A stretch of DNA of 64,000 bases from an uncultured Coprococcus sp. (GTDB lineage: Bacteria; Bacillota; Clostridia; Lachnospirales; Lachnospiraceae): NCBI GenBank assembly GCA_934247115.1, contig CAKQIY010000004.1, forward strand, positions 49,015 to 113,014, given 5' to 3'. The notes under the pieces are model-generated. The model had not been told where the DNA came from. It saw only the letters and a program-made list of their open reading frames with translations, and did no database searches. This document shows, one piece after another, positions 35,010 through 44,019 of this stretch (positions within the stretch are counted from its first letter, which is position 1; the number at the start of each line of letters is the position of its first letter). The position numbers were made by a program, and so were the translations under genes.

Positions 35010-36206
35010 ATGTTTATACGGGATTTCCTATATACGATAAAGATAATGATGCGTGCAAAGGTGTCTATTTTCTGGACACTGGTATTTCCGATACTGCTTG
35101 CCACATTCATGTACATGGCATTTGGCAACATATATGAACAGGACGAGCTGTTCAGGAATATAAAGGTTGCGGTGGTCACTGAAGATGAATCGGCAAATGG
35201 GCTTAACTATATGCTGGATGCGCTGTCGGAGGGCGATGATGCCCTTCTGTCGGTTACAAGGATGAGCAAAAGCGATGCGGAGAAGTCACTGGCGGATGAA
35301 GAGGTCGAGGGCATCATATATACGGATGATGTGAAGCTTACGGTTGCGGAGAGTTCTGTCAATGCGAGCATACTTGAGACAGTGCTTTCTGAGTACAAGC
35401 AGTACGAGCATGCACTTAAGGATATATATAAGGAGGGCGCCGAACCTAAGGGGGATATGGCTTCTGATGGCATCGGACTCCAACAGTATATGTCTGGGAC
35501 TTCCGGCGTGGATGATATGTCGAACCTTGTGGAAAAACTTTCAGAACAGAGATCATATTATACAGAGAAGGCCAGCACTGAGGGCAGCCAGAATGTGTAT
35601 AACAATTATTTCTATGCCATATTTGCCATGAGCTGCCTTTTCGCATCGCTTTCATCTATAGGAATGATGAACAATCTTCAGGCAAATGTGAGCGCTACGG
35701 GAAAGAGAAAAAATGTGTCCCCACAGAGAAAAATGACATTTGTTTTGGCAGAGTTTGCTGCACTGCTGCTTATACATTTTGTGGTCGAGGTCATAAGCTT
35801 TATATACATGTCCTGCATCGGCGTGGATTTTGGTGACAGAATATGGGAGATCCTGCTTACTCTGTTTGTGGGCTGCTTTATCGGTCTGGCGATTGGAGTC
35901 ATAGTTGGGGCTATATCAAAGCTTGCTGAGGGAACCAAGATAGGTATTGTGATCGGAATATCCATGGTGATGTCCATCCTTTCTGATCTGTGTATAAACG
36001 GGATAAAGTATGAGATACAGCAGCACGCGCCTATCATAAACAAACTCAATCCGGCGGCTCTGATATCAGATTCATTCTATGCGCTGAATGTTTACAGTGA
36101 CCACCAGGTTTTCACTGAGAATATCGTCATAATGACTATTGAGGCTATGGTGCTCATAACAGTTGGGATTCTCATGGTAAGGAGGAACAGATATGCAAGT
36201 GTTTAA
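35010..36206 (+). CDS. ABC-2 type permease
   Basis: The 398-residue protein has one membrane helix near the N-terminus, a large extracytoplasmic part (about 45-200) and five helices at the C-terminus, the layout of LnrM/N-like and YhfE-like ABC-2 permeases. It overlaps the next permease gene by 14 bp. The two permeases would form a heterodimer with the ATPase encoded upstream. Confidence 0.88.
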   Translation: MFIRDFLYTIKIMMRAKVSIFWTLVFPILLATFMYMAFGNIYEQDELFRNIKVAVVTEDESANGLNYMLDALSEGDDALLSVTRMSKSDAEKSLADEEVEGIIYTDDVKLTVAESSVNASILETVLSEYKQYEHALKDIYKEGAEPKGDMASDGIGLQQYMSGTSGVDDMSNLVEKLSEQRSYYTEKASTEGSQNVYNNYFYAIFAMSCLFASLSSIGMMNNLQANVSATGKRKNVSPQRKMTFVLAEFAALLLIHFVVEVISFIYMSCIGVDFGDRIWEILLTLFVGCFIGLAIGVIVGAISKLAEGTKIGIVIGISMVMSILSDLCINGIKYEIQQHAPIINKLNPAALISDSFYALNVYSDHQVFTENIVIMTIEAMVLITVGILMVRRNRYASV

Positions 36207-37353
36207 ATCTTTTTTCAAGGTTTTGAGAAAATATATTGGGCAGATGATCATGTATGTGGGAATCCTGTGTGGAGTCATGATTGCGTTCATCAATGTGGGA
36301 AACGCAGATCCACAGAACCTTTATAAGGATAAAACGATCAAATATGCGGTGAGCGATGAGGATGGCAGTGAGACGAGCAGAAAATTGATGGCGTACCTGA
36401 GTGATACGCAGGAGCTTGTAGATGGTGTTGATATGGACGAACGAGGTATTCAGGATGCTCTCTACAACAGGGCGGTGGATTGTGTGATCAGGATACCAGA
36501 TGGTTTTGGCGATGCATGGTCAAATGATACTGCGGATGGTCTGCTTGAGATAACGACTATCCCCGGAAGTCAGGCGTCCATGCTGTTTGAGACAAGGCTT
36601 GACAGTTATATGAATATGGTATTTCTGTACAAGAAAGCCGGTGAGGATGTGAACAGTGCCGATAAGAGAGCGAGGGAGGCGCTTGAGCAGAAGGCGGAAG
36701 TTGATATGGCAGACGGAAAGACCTCAGGACATTCCATGTTATATAATTTTTACAACTATCTGGGGTGGGTCATGATCTGCGTTATGATAATGGGGGTAGC
36801 GCCTGTTCTGCAGGTATATAACAGGAAAAAGCTTAGAGCGAGAATAGAGTGCTCATCATACAAATTTTTCAGGCTGAACAGGGAACTTGTCCTGGGGATG
36901 ATGTTTACTGGATGCGTGCTGTCTGTAGTATTTATAGCACTCTCCAGAATACTTATAAAATATGATATAACATCGGCAAGAGGCGGAATGTTCATACTCA
37001 ATATGCTGGTGTATGCCTGTGTAGCACTCTCGCTGGCATTTCTGGTTAGCAAGCTTGCCCAGAGTGAACAGATCCTGTCCATGTGTGCAAATGTAATATC
37101 ACTTGGAATGGCATTCCTCTGCGGGATATTTGTGCCGAGAGAGTTCTTAAGTGACACTGTGATGGCGATAGCACATTTTCTCCCGGCATACTGGTACGCA
37201 AATGCAACAGATGCCATCGACAATTTCACATCTGGCAGTTCGGTGACAGGAATATTTGTGAGCATGGGAGTACAGGTGCTCTTTGCCGTTCTGTTCATAC
37301 TTGTAGGAGTGATCGTTGACAGATACAAGACCGCCGGCAGGGCTATGGCCTAG
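36193..37353 (+). CDS. ABC-2 type permease
   Basis: The 386-residue protein has the same layout as the preceding permease: a first helix (about 15-35), an outer domain (to about 180) and a block of five or six helices. The sequence AFLCGIFVPREFLSDTVMAIAHFLPAYW is characteristic of this permease class. Its start lies 14 bp inside the upstream gene, indicating coupled translation. Confidence 0.88.
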   Translation: MQVFKSFFKVLRKYIGQMIMYVGILCGVMIAFINVGNADPQNLYKDKTIKYAVSDEDGSETSRKLMAYLSDTQELVDGVDMDERGIQDALYNRAVDCVIRIPDGFGDAWSNDTADGLLEITTIPGSQASMLFETRLDSYMNMVFLYKKAGEDVNSADKRAREALEQKAEVDMADGKTSGHSMLYNFYNYLGWVMICVMIMGVAPVLQVYNRKKLRARIECSSYKFFRLNRELVLGMMFTGCVLSVVFIALSRILIKYDITSARGGMFILNMLVYACVALSLAFLVSKLAQSEQILSMCANVISLGMAFLCGIFVPREFLSDTVMAIAHFLPAYWYANATDAIDNFTSGSSVTGIFVSMGVQVLFAVLFILVGVIVDRYKTAGRAMA

Positions 37354-37372
37354 AAAATAAATAATGTTTTTT

Positions 37373-37390
37373 ATTTGACGCGCGTCAAAT
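37373..37390. promoter_or_regulatory. Perfect 18-bp palindrome, candidate operator
   Basis: ATTTGACGCGCGTCAAAT lies 20 bp after the permease gene and 109 bp before the amylase gene. It includes a TTGACG that could serve as a -35 box. Such a repeat is typical of TetR- or LacI-type operators; no such regulator gene is in the window. Two TATAAT boxes (37443-37448 and 37460-37465) follow, without good -35 boxes at the right distance. Confidence 0.5.
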
Positions 37391-37498
37391 AGAATACTAT
37401 CAGGAGCGTGAAAAGGAGGAAAAAGAATATTACACTGGAAGTTATAATGTAGGGTCTGTTATAATAAAAAACGGAGGGAGTTTAGGAGGAACGAGAAA

Positions 37499-39313
37499 GT
37501 GCTTAAAAAGAAAGTGCTGAAACAGAACAACTTACTCAGACTGCATAAGAGACTTGCAGTGATGATGCTGGCCCTTACACTTGGACTCGGTGCAGGGTGC
37601 GGCAAAACAGATGACGGAGCGGAAGATGCTGCTTCGTCAGAAGCAGAGACTTTGGCGGATGGTCAGACAAACGATCAGACAGATGTCGAAGCATCAGAAG
37701 AAGATGGACAGGAGTCAAAAAAAGCTACGGAAGATAAGGATGAGCCTTATGTAGAGGGAACATACTCAAGTGATTCGTATGACGTGGCGGAGTTTACGGC
37801 AGAGCCTCGTAAGAAGACCGACGAAGAGGGTAATCGCGGTGTGTATTACGAGATATTTGTCAGATCATTTGCCGATTCAGACGGTGATGGTATAGGCGAT
37901 CTGAATGGCGTTACGGAGAAACTTGACTATCTGAAGGAGCTTGGGATCGATGGGATATGGCTCATGCCGATCACTGCATCCGATACCTACCACGGATATT
38001 CAGTGACGGATTACATGGCGGTGAATCCCGATTACGGAACAGAGGATGATCTTAAGAGATTGCTTGACGAAGCACACAGCAGAGATATGAAAGTCATCAT
38101 GGATCTGGTCATCAATCACACCAGTATCAATCATCCGTGGTTTCAGGCGGCAAAGTCAGATGAGAACAGCGAGTACAGAGATTATTACAGGTGGGTGTAC
38201 AGAACCGACAAGAAAGACTGCAATCATCTTCTCGACAAATCAAGCTGGGGGGATATGGTGTGGCACCAGGAAGGAGACTTCTATTATTATGGTGTGTTCG
38301 GTGCGGATATGCCGGATCTGAACTACAACAATCCGGAGGTGAGACAGGCTGCAAAGGATGCCGCCGGTCACTGGCTGGAGCTTGGTCTTGACGGTTTCCG
38401 TATGGACGCCGCAGTTCACATCTATGGGGCGCACGAGTTCAAGCAGCAGGAAGATTCTGAAGCGGCAAATATCACCTGGTGGAACGAATTTGCCGGTTAC
38501 TGTGAGAGCATAAATCCTGATGTATATCTGGTGGGTGAGGTATGGCAGGATGACAAGGTGCTGGAAAATTATGTCCAGCCATTTGACACGAAGTTTGATT
38601 TTGCGATTCAGCAGAAGATGCTGAACTGCGTACAGAAAGGCATGGCGGTGCCAGGCTTTGGCGATTCTCTTTCCGTGGCGATAGAGAATATACAGAATAA
38701 ATATGACGGCGTGGATGCCAACTATCTGAATGGAGTATTTGGGGCAAATCACGATCAGGACAGGATAGCATCGTCAGTGAACAGCCTGGATAAGGCGAGA
38801 CAGATTGCGGCGGTATATATGACACTTCCAGGCAATCCATATATTTACTATGGTGAGGAACTCGGAATGTACGGCAGCAAGCCGGATGAGATGATAAGGA
38901 CGCCTTTCCTTTGGGGAAGTGACAGTACATATAATACGTCGTGGGAAAAGGACGATCAGAATGCAGAGACAAAGGGACTTGACCAGCAGATGGAAGATCC
39001 GGATTCAATGTATTCATATTATAAGACACTCATAGCACTGAGAAAGGACAATCCTGCCCTTATGAAAGGAAGCTACAGAGCGGCAGCTCTCACAAGCGAC
39101 AGTGTGACAGCATACTTCCGCGAGACGGATGGACAGAAGCTGCTGGTGGTGCACAACTTTGCAGAGGGCGATCAGACGGTATCGTTTGCTGAGTGCGGAG
39201 ACATAACAGTCACAGATGTACTTTATTCAAGTTCTGGTGAGATCGATGTATCAGACCTCAGTTCAGTGAAATTAGCTGGAAATGATAGTGTGGTGCTGGA
39301 GCTTGGTGAGTAA
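37499..39313 (+). CDS. Lipoprotein alpha-amylase (GH13)
   Basis: The 604-residue protein has a lipoprotein signal (LTLGLGAGC, Cys near residue 34), an acidic linker, and a GH13 barrel from about residue 105. Conserved regions in order: DLVINHTS, GFRMDAAVH with the nucleophile Asp, LVGEVW with the acid Glu, and FGANHDQDR with the third acidic residue. A C-terminal beta domain follows. It would hydrolyse starch-like glucans or maltodextrins at the cell surface. The start is GTG 37499, with AGGAGGA eight bases before. Confidence 0.94.
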   Translation: MLKKKVLKQNNLLRLHKRLAVMMLALTLGLGAGCGKTDDGAEDAASSEAETLADGQTNDQTDVEASEEDGQESKKATEDKDEPYVEGTYSSDSYDVAEFTAEPRKKTDEEGNRGVYYEIFVRSFADSDGDGIGDLNGVTEKLDYLKELGIDGIWLMPITASDTYHGYSVTDYMAVNPDYGTEDDLKRLLDEAHSRDMKVIMDLVINHTSINHPWFQAAKSDENSEYRDYYRWVYRTDKKDCNHLLDKSSWGDMVWHQEGDFYYYGVFGADMPDLNYNNPEVRQAAKDAAGHWLELGLDGFRMDAAVHIYGAHEFKQQEDSEAANITWWNEFAGYCESINPDVYLVGEVWQDDKVLENYVQPFDTKFDFAIQQKMLNCVQKGMAVPGFGDSLSVAIENIQNKYDGVDANYLNGVFGANHDQDRIASSVNSLDKARQIAAVYMTLPGNPYIYYGEELGMYGSKPDEMIRTPFLWGSDSTYNTSWEKDDQNAETKGLDQQMEDPDSMYSYYKTLIALRKDNPALMKGSYRAAALTSDSVTAYFRETDGQKLLVVHNFAEGDQTVSFAECGDITVTDVLYSSSGEIDVSDLSSVKLAGNDSVVLELGE

Positions 39314-39343
39314 ATAAAAATCTCAACTTAAAGGAGGAGCTCC

Positions 39344-40246
39344 ATGAAGAAAATACTAATAACGGGTGGTACGGTATTTGTAAGCCGGTATGCGACGCAG
39401 TATTTTGTGGACAAAGGCTATGAGGTGTATGTGGTCAACAGAAATTCGAGACCGCAGGTTCCAGGTGCGAAGCTTATAGAAGCGGACAGGCACGACCTGG
39501 GAGACAAACTCAAAGACATCTATTTTGATGTTGTGGCGGACATAACCGCATATAATGCGGAAGATATCACAGACTTATGTGACAGCCTTGGTTCATTTGG
39601 TCAGTATATCATGATCAGCTCAAGTGCCGTGTATCCTGAGTATGGAGATCAGCCATTCCGTGAAGGTTCAGAACGGGCACTCAACAGATATTGGGGTTCA
39701 TATGGTACGGATAAGATCGCTGCGGAGGACGCATTACTTGACAGATTGAGTGATGCTTACATACTCAGACCGCCATATATTTATGGACCTATGAATAATG
39801 TATACAGGGAGGCTTTTGTATTTGACTGCGCCAGGGCGGACAGGCCATTTTATCTGCCCGGAGATGGTGGAATGAAACTGCAGTTCTTCCATGTGAAGGA
39901 TCTCTGTATCCTGATGGAGAGAATAATAGAGGAAAAGCCGGAGACTCATATCATGAATGTGGGAAATGTGGAGCCGGTCACTATAAAAGACTGGGTGACG
40001 ATGTGTTACGCCTGCTTTGATAAGATACCTGCGTTTGTAAATGTCAGTGAGGATATAGAACAGAGAAATTATTTCAGTTTTCATAACTATGAATATTATC
40101 TCGATGTGCAGCAACAGAACAAAATATACCCGGAGACAATATCATTGGAAGAGGGCTTGAAAGAATGCGCAGAGTGGTATGTGGAAAATGAATCAGAAGT
40201 TGGAAAAAAGCCATATATGGAATATATAGACTGTAATTTAAAATAA
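39344..40246 (+). CDS. NAD-dependent epimerase/dehydratase family protein
   Basis: The 300-residue protein is an extended short-chain dehydrogenase: an N-terminal nucleotide-binding motif (ITGGTVFVSRYAT, a variant of GGTGFIG), the Ser of SSSAVYPEY and the active-site pair YGTDK (YxxxK). It acts on nucleotide-sugar-like or similar substrates; the exact one is not clear. It starts 31 bp after the amylase gene with AAAGGAGG in front, so they are probably one transcript, ended by the terminator at 40290. Confidence 0.88.
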   Translation: MKKILITGGTVFVSRYATQYFVDKGYEVYVVNRNSRPQVPGAKLIEADRHDLGDKLKDIYFDVVADITAYNAEDITDLCDSLGSFGQYIMISSSAVYPEYGDQPFREGSERALNRYWGSYGTDKIAAEDALLDRLSDAYILRPPYIYGPMNNVYREAFVFDCARADRPFYLPGDGGMKLQFFHVKDLCILMERIIEEKPETHIMNVGNVEPVTIKDWVTMCYACFDKIPAFVNVSEDIEQRNYFSFHNYEYYLDVQQQNKIYPETISLEEGLKECAEWYVENESEVGKKPYMEYIDCNLK

Positions 40247-40289
40247 TGTACGTTGGTGTAGCGATATTTTAAATGATATGCATTTAGGG

Positions 40290-40321
40290 AGATCTGGAGC
40301 TTCGGCTCTGGATCTTTTTTT
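40290..40321 (+). terminator. Terminator after the amylase-epimerase pair
   Basis: AGATCTGGAGC and GCTCTGGATCT form a stem with a TTCG loop and one T-T mismatch, followed by T5-6. Confidence 0.92.
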
Positions 40322-40400
40322 ATAGATATACATTCAAATATCGTCGAGATATACGATGTGTATAAATTCATTAAGAAAGTGTAAATTCGTTATAAGTGGG

Positions 40401-40531
40401 TTTACATCTTTGTTATTATTGATATAATGCAGATACAGAAAAAGAGTCGAAAAATTAGTCTTATGTTTCTATCCATATTTGGGGGTTGCTACGGGATGTT
40501 TTCAGTTCAAATTTAGTTCCAATTTAGTTCC
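40401..40531 (+). promoter_or_regulatory. Promoter and tandem repeat before the BECR-like gene
   Basis: TTTACA (40401-40406) and TATAAT (40423-40428) are 16 bp apart. Between this promoter and the gene at 40586 lie two exact copies of AATTTAGTTCC (40510-40520, 40521-40531) preceded by a related GTTCAA. The rest of 40322-40585 holds no other signal I can support. Confidence 0.5.
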
Positions 40532-40585
40532 GATTTTAGGTTTATATGATTGCTACAATACATAACTATAGTAAGGAGTAATTGC

Positions 40586-41110
40586 ATGATAAAAAACAGA
40601 AATATAGAAATAATAACAGATGAGGATGGTAAAAAGCTTGTAGTAATAAATGATATACGGTTTAAGGGAAAACGTAAAATTGACTGGGATGATGTTGCCC
40701 GGTATTTAAAAGGGTATGTTGGGGATTTTTATGAAATTAGTGAGAATGCAGAAAAAATATATATTGGAAATGAATTTGTAAAAGAATTTCCTGAGTCTAA
40801 AAGCAGGACAGCTTTATTGGGGGCTGTTGCAAAAGCAAAGGCAAATTCGGCTACAGCGATACCAGAACTTATACAAATAGCGACAAATCCTAAATGGGAG
40901 GAAAATAGAAAAGAAAAGCATAATAAAAATGCTAAGTATGGTTGGTACAGATATGATATAAGATTTGCACTTCCAGTATATGAAGAAGATGTATTGGTTC
41001 GGCATAATATATATTCAGGATGTTTGTTGGTAAATCATGCAGAAAATGGTAAGAAATATCTGTATGATATTCTATCAATAAAAAAGGAAACGAGCAACCC
41101 ACAACAGTAA
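40586..41110 (+). CDS. Stand-alone BECR-nuclease-like protein (LPD3/PBECR-like)
   Basis: The 174-residue protein matches my recollection of the LPD3/PBECR group, members of the barnase-EndoU-colicin E5/D-RelE fold normally found as domains in large phage proteins. Features: FEISENA-like middle, KSRTALLGAVAKAKANS, a basic NRKEKHNKNAKYGWYRYDIRFALP stretch in two parts, and the end strand LVNHAENGKKYLYD followed by ILSIKKE. Possible catalytic residues are His, Arg and Lys in these parts. It is A+T-rich compared with its neighbours, and has no partner gene. AAGGAG precedes ATG 40586. Whether it is an active RNase is unknown. Confidence 0.55.
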   Translation: MIKNRNIEIITDEDGKKLVVINDIRFKGKRKIDWDDVARYLKGYVGDFYEISENAEKIYIGNEFVKEFPESKSRTALLGAVAKAKANSATAIPELIQIATNPKWEENRKEKHNKNAKYGWYRYDIRFALPVYEEDVLVRHNIYSGCLLVNHAENGKKYLYDILSIKKETSNPQQ

Positions 41111-41137
41111 AATGTGGTAAAAACCCATTTCCTTTTC
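41081..41137 (+). terminator. Probable terminator overlapping the end of the BECR-like gene
   Basis: AAAAAGGAAA (41081-41090) can pair with TTTCCTTTT (41128-41136), with an inner CCACA/TGTGG stem. The 5' arm lies in the coding sequence. Confidence 0.45.
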
Positions 41138-41180
41138 TATATACTATTCCAACACGCCTCTTTTGTCAAGAATCTATAAA

Positions 41181-42419
41181 TTATTTATTGTTAGCGTTGT
41201 CCTTCTCCTCACGCTTCTGATCCATCATAGCACGAACCTTCATTGAAAGGCCGAACAGATTGATGAAACCTGAAGCATCCTTGTGATCGTAGAGGTCACC
41301 AGTTGTGAATGAAGCGAGGCTCTCTGAGTACAGAGTGTAATCAGATGTTGTACCAGCCTTGATGATGTTGCCCTTGTAGAGCTTCATCTTTACATGACCG
41401 GTTACACGCTCCTCAGTCTTGGCAACGAATGCTGAAAGGCTCTCACGGAGAGTGCAGAACCACTTGCCCTCGTATACAAGTGCTGCGAATTTTGTTCCGA
41501 CAAGCTTCTTGTACTCCATAGTATCACGGTCAAGTGTGAGCTCCTCAAGCTGCTTGTGAGCCTCTGTGAGGATAGTTCCACCAGGTGTCTCGTATACACC
41601 ACGTGACTTCATGCCGACAACACGGTTCTCAACGATATCGATGATACCGATACCATGCTTTCCGCCGAGCTTGTTCAGCTCACGGATGATATCTGAAGTC
41701 TTCATCTTCTTGCCGTTGAGTGCTACAGGATAGCCCTTCTCGAAGTCAAGGTCGATGTACTCAGGCTCATCTGGTGCCTTCTCAGGTGTAACTGAGAGAA
41801 CCAGAAGATCATCGTAGTTTGGCTCATTTGCAGGATTCTCAAGCTCAAGACCCTCATGGCTGATGTGCCAGATGTTACGGTCACGGCTGTAAGAATGCTT
41901 TGCATCAAATGGAAGATCGATGCCGTGTGCCTTACAGAAAGCGATCTCATCCTCACGTGACTGCATAGTCCACTCAGGCTGTCTCCATGTAGCGATAACC
42001 TTGATGTCTGGTGCAAGAGCCTTGATAGAAAGCTCAAAACGAAGCTGGTCGTTACCCTTACCTGTAGCTCCGTGGCAGATGGCAACAGCGCCTTCCTTAC
42101 GTGCAACCTCAACAAGCTTCTTTGCAATGATAGGTCTTGCAAATGAAGTACCGAGAAGATACTTGTTCTCGTATACAGCGTCAGCCTGAACTGTTGGCAT
42201 GATGTACTCATCGCAGAGCTCATCTACAACATCGATGATGTAAAGCTTTTCAGCTCCTGAATACTTTGCTCTCTCGTCAAGTCCCTCAAGCTCGCTCTCC
42301 TGACCTACATCTATACATGCACAGATAACATCGTATCCGTATGTCTCCTTTAACCATGGTATGATGGCAGTGGTATCAAGACCGCCTGAATAAGCCAGTA
42401 CAACTTTTTCTTTAGCCAT
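41181..42419 (-). CDS. argG: Argininosuccinate synthase
   Basis: The 412-residue protein joins citrulline and aspartate in arginine synthesis using ATP. The N-terminal P-loop-like motif [20 protein letters not shown] and the segments [15 protein letters not shown] and [14 protein letters not shown] are those of the family. It is transcribed divergently from argC with a 504-bp gap that holds several ARG-box-like sequences. AGGAGG precedes its start. Confidence 0.97.
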   Translation of the reverse strand: MAKEKVVLAYSGGLDTTAIIPWLKETYGYDVICACIDVGQESELEGLDERAKYSGAEKLYIIDVVDELCDEYIMPTVQADAVYENKYLLGTSFARPIIAKKLVEVARKEGAVAICHGATGKGNDQLRFELSIKALAPDIKVIATWRQPEWTMQSREDEIAFCKAHGIDLPFDAKHSYSRDRNIWHISHEGLELENPANEPNYDDLLVLSVTPEKAPDEPEYIDLDFEKGYPVALNGKKMKTSDIIRELNKLGGKHGIGIIDIVENRVVGMKSRGVYETPGGTILTEAHKQLEELTLDRDTMEYKKLVGTKFAALVYEGKWFCTLRESLSAFVAKTEERVTGHVKMKLYKGNIIKAGTTSDYTLYSESLASFTTGDLYDHKDASGFINLFGLSMKVRAMMDQKREEKDNANNK

Positions 42420-42507
42420 TTTAATAAATCCTCCTATAAATATAGTGTTTTGAAAAATTACTTTATAATATATTCCATTTTTCGCCTACATGAACTATAC
42501 AACGCAA

Positions 42508-42685
42508 ATGTATATTATGCAAGTGATTTTTCAAAATATTCATTCGATCAACGTATAATATGCATGAGATTTATGCATGGACACATAGCCAAATGGCGGC
42601 AAAAACGTTGGTAAACCGTATATTTTTAACGAATATGCAAATATTCAAAAAAACCATTGCATAATATACAATCAAAATGTATAAT
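42508..42685. promoter_or_regulatory. argG-argC control region with ARG-box-like palindromes
   Basis: ARG-box-like sequences lie at 42509-42521 (TGTATATTATGCA), 42552-42565 (CGTATAATATGCAT), 42631-42646 (GAATATGCAAATATTC) and 42657-42671 (TTGCATAATATACAA). The last one overlaps the -35 box of the argC promoter, TTGCAT (42657-42662) and TATAAT (42680-42685) with 17 bp between. ArgR binding would therefore block argC. The remaining leader (42692-42923, about 230 bases) has no further signal I can name. Confidence 0.6.
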
Positions 42686-42923
42686 TATAAAAGTTTTTGT
42701 ATGAGGACTAACATATAGACTGATGGGTAAATGGAACATCCAGAGATTGAGCAGGCAGAATCAGATTGTCAGGTATCAAGTCTATCATTACCTAATAATA
42801 TACATGCTGATGAGATGCATGTTGACGAGGCTGACTAAGTGGGTATACAATCAAACAGGATATGCCTTAAGACAAATCCGTGGGAATGGAAATATAAATT
42901 TTTACATATATATGGAGGCAGTT

Positions 42924-43964
42924 ATGATTAAGGTAGGAATTATCGGATCAACAGGATATGCAGGACAGGAGATAGTAAGAATCCTTCTTGGGCATAAGGA
43001 AGCGGAGATCGTATGGTACGGTTCAAGAAGCTTTATCGATCAGAAATATTATCAGGTATACGGCAATATGTTCCAGATCGTGGACGCGAAGTGTATGGAT
43101 GACAACATGGAGGAGCTTGCATCACAGGTAGATGTCATATTTACAGCTACACCACAGGGACTTTGCGGATCACTGGTGAATGAGGAGATTCTGTCAAAGG
43201 TGAAGATCATAGATCTCAGTGCAGATTTCAGAATAAAGGATGTCGCTACTTATGAGAAGTGGTACAAGATAGAGCACAAGAGCCCACAGTTTATTGATGA
43301 GGCTGTGTATGGTCTCTGTGAGATCAACAGGGAGGATATAAAGAAGTGCAGACTTCTTGCAAATCCTGGATGCTACACAACATGTTCGATCCTCTCACTC
43401 TACCCACTGGTTAAGGAAGGTCTGGTTGACGCCAACTCCATCATCGTTGACGCAAAGTCTGGAACATCAGGTGCCGGAAGAGGCGCGAAGATCGCAAATC
43501 TCTACTGTGAGGTCAATGAGAGCATAAAGGCTTATGGAGTTACGACACACAGACATACACCTGAGATAGAGGAGCAGCTTGGATATGCAAATGGCAGTCC
43601 GATAGTTATCAATTTTACACCACATCTTGTTCCTATGAACAGAGGAATACTTGTGACAGCATATGCCAACCTCAAGGAGAAGGTTGATTACGATACAGTG
43701 AGAGCCGCATACGATAAGTACTATGCAAATGAGAGATTTATCAGGGTTCTCGACAAGGATGTATGTCCTGAGACAAGATGGGTTGAGGGCAGCAACTATG
43801 TGGATGTCAACTTCAAGATAGATGAGAGAACAAACAGAGTCATCGCCATGGGCGCACTTGACAATCTCGTAAAGGGAGCAGCAGGTCAGGCTGTGCAGAA
43901 CATGAACATCATGTTTGGATTTGACGAGGCTGAGGGCCTTCGCATGGCTCCTGTTTTCCCATAA
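42924..43964 (+). CDS. argC: N-acetyl-gamma-glutamyl-phosphate reductase
   Basis: The 346-residue protein reduces N-acetylglutamyl phosphate with NADPH. The nucleotide-binding start MIKVGIIGSTGYAGQEI and the active-site Cys segment LLANPGCYTTCSILSLYP are clear. TGGAGG lies before ATG 42924. The reading frame is open upstream to 42723, adding 67 codons, but that part has no resemblance to ArgC and no good ribosome site, so I leave it out. argJ follows after 55 bp. Confidence 0.95.
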   Translation: MIKVGIIGSTGYAGQEIVRILLGHKEAEIVWYGSRSFIDQKYYQVYGNMFQIVDAKCMDDNMEELASQVDVIFTATPQGLCGSLVNEEILSKVKIIDLSADFRIKDVATYEKWYKIEHKSPQFIDEAVYGLCEINREDIKKCRLLANPGCYTTCSILSLYPLVKEGLVDANSIIVDAKSGTSGAGRGAKIANLYCEVNESIKAYGVTTHRHTPEIEEQLGYANGSPIVINFTPHLVPMNRGILVTAYANLKEKVDYDTVRAAYDKYYANERFIRVLDKDVCPETRWVEGSNYVDVNFKIDERTNRVIAMGALDNLVKGAAGQAVQNMNIMFGFDEAEGLRMAPVFP

Positions 43965-44019
43965 ACATCAGGCTTGAAGCATTTGCCTCAAAATAGACAC
44001 TTGGAAATAAGGTGGTAGG

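Noticed and set aside
42723..42923. Long N-terminal form of ArgC
   Set aside because: No similarity to ArgC, no good ribosome site at 42723, while TGGAGG and the family start MIKVGIIGSTGYAG sit at 42924.
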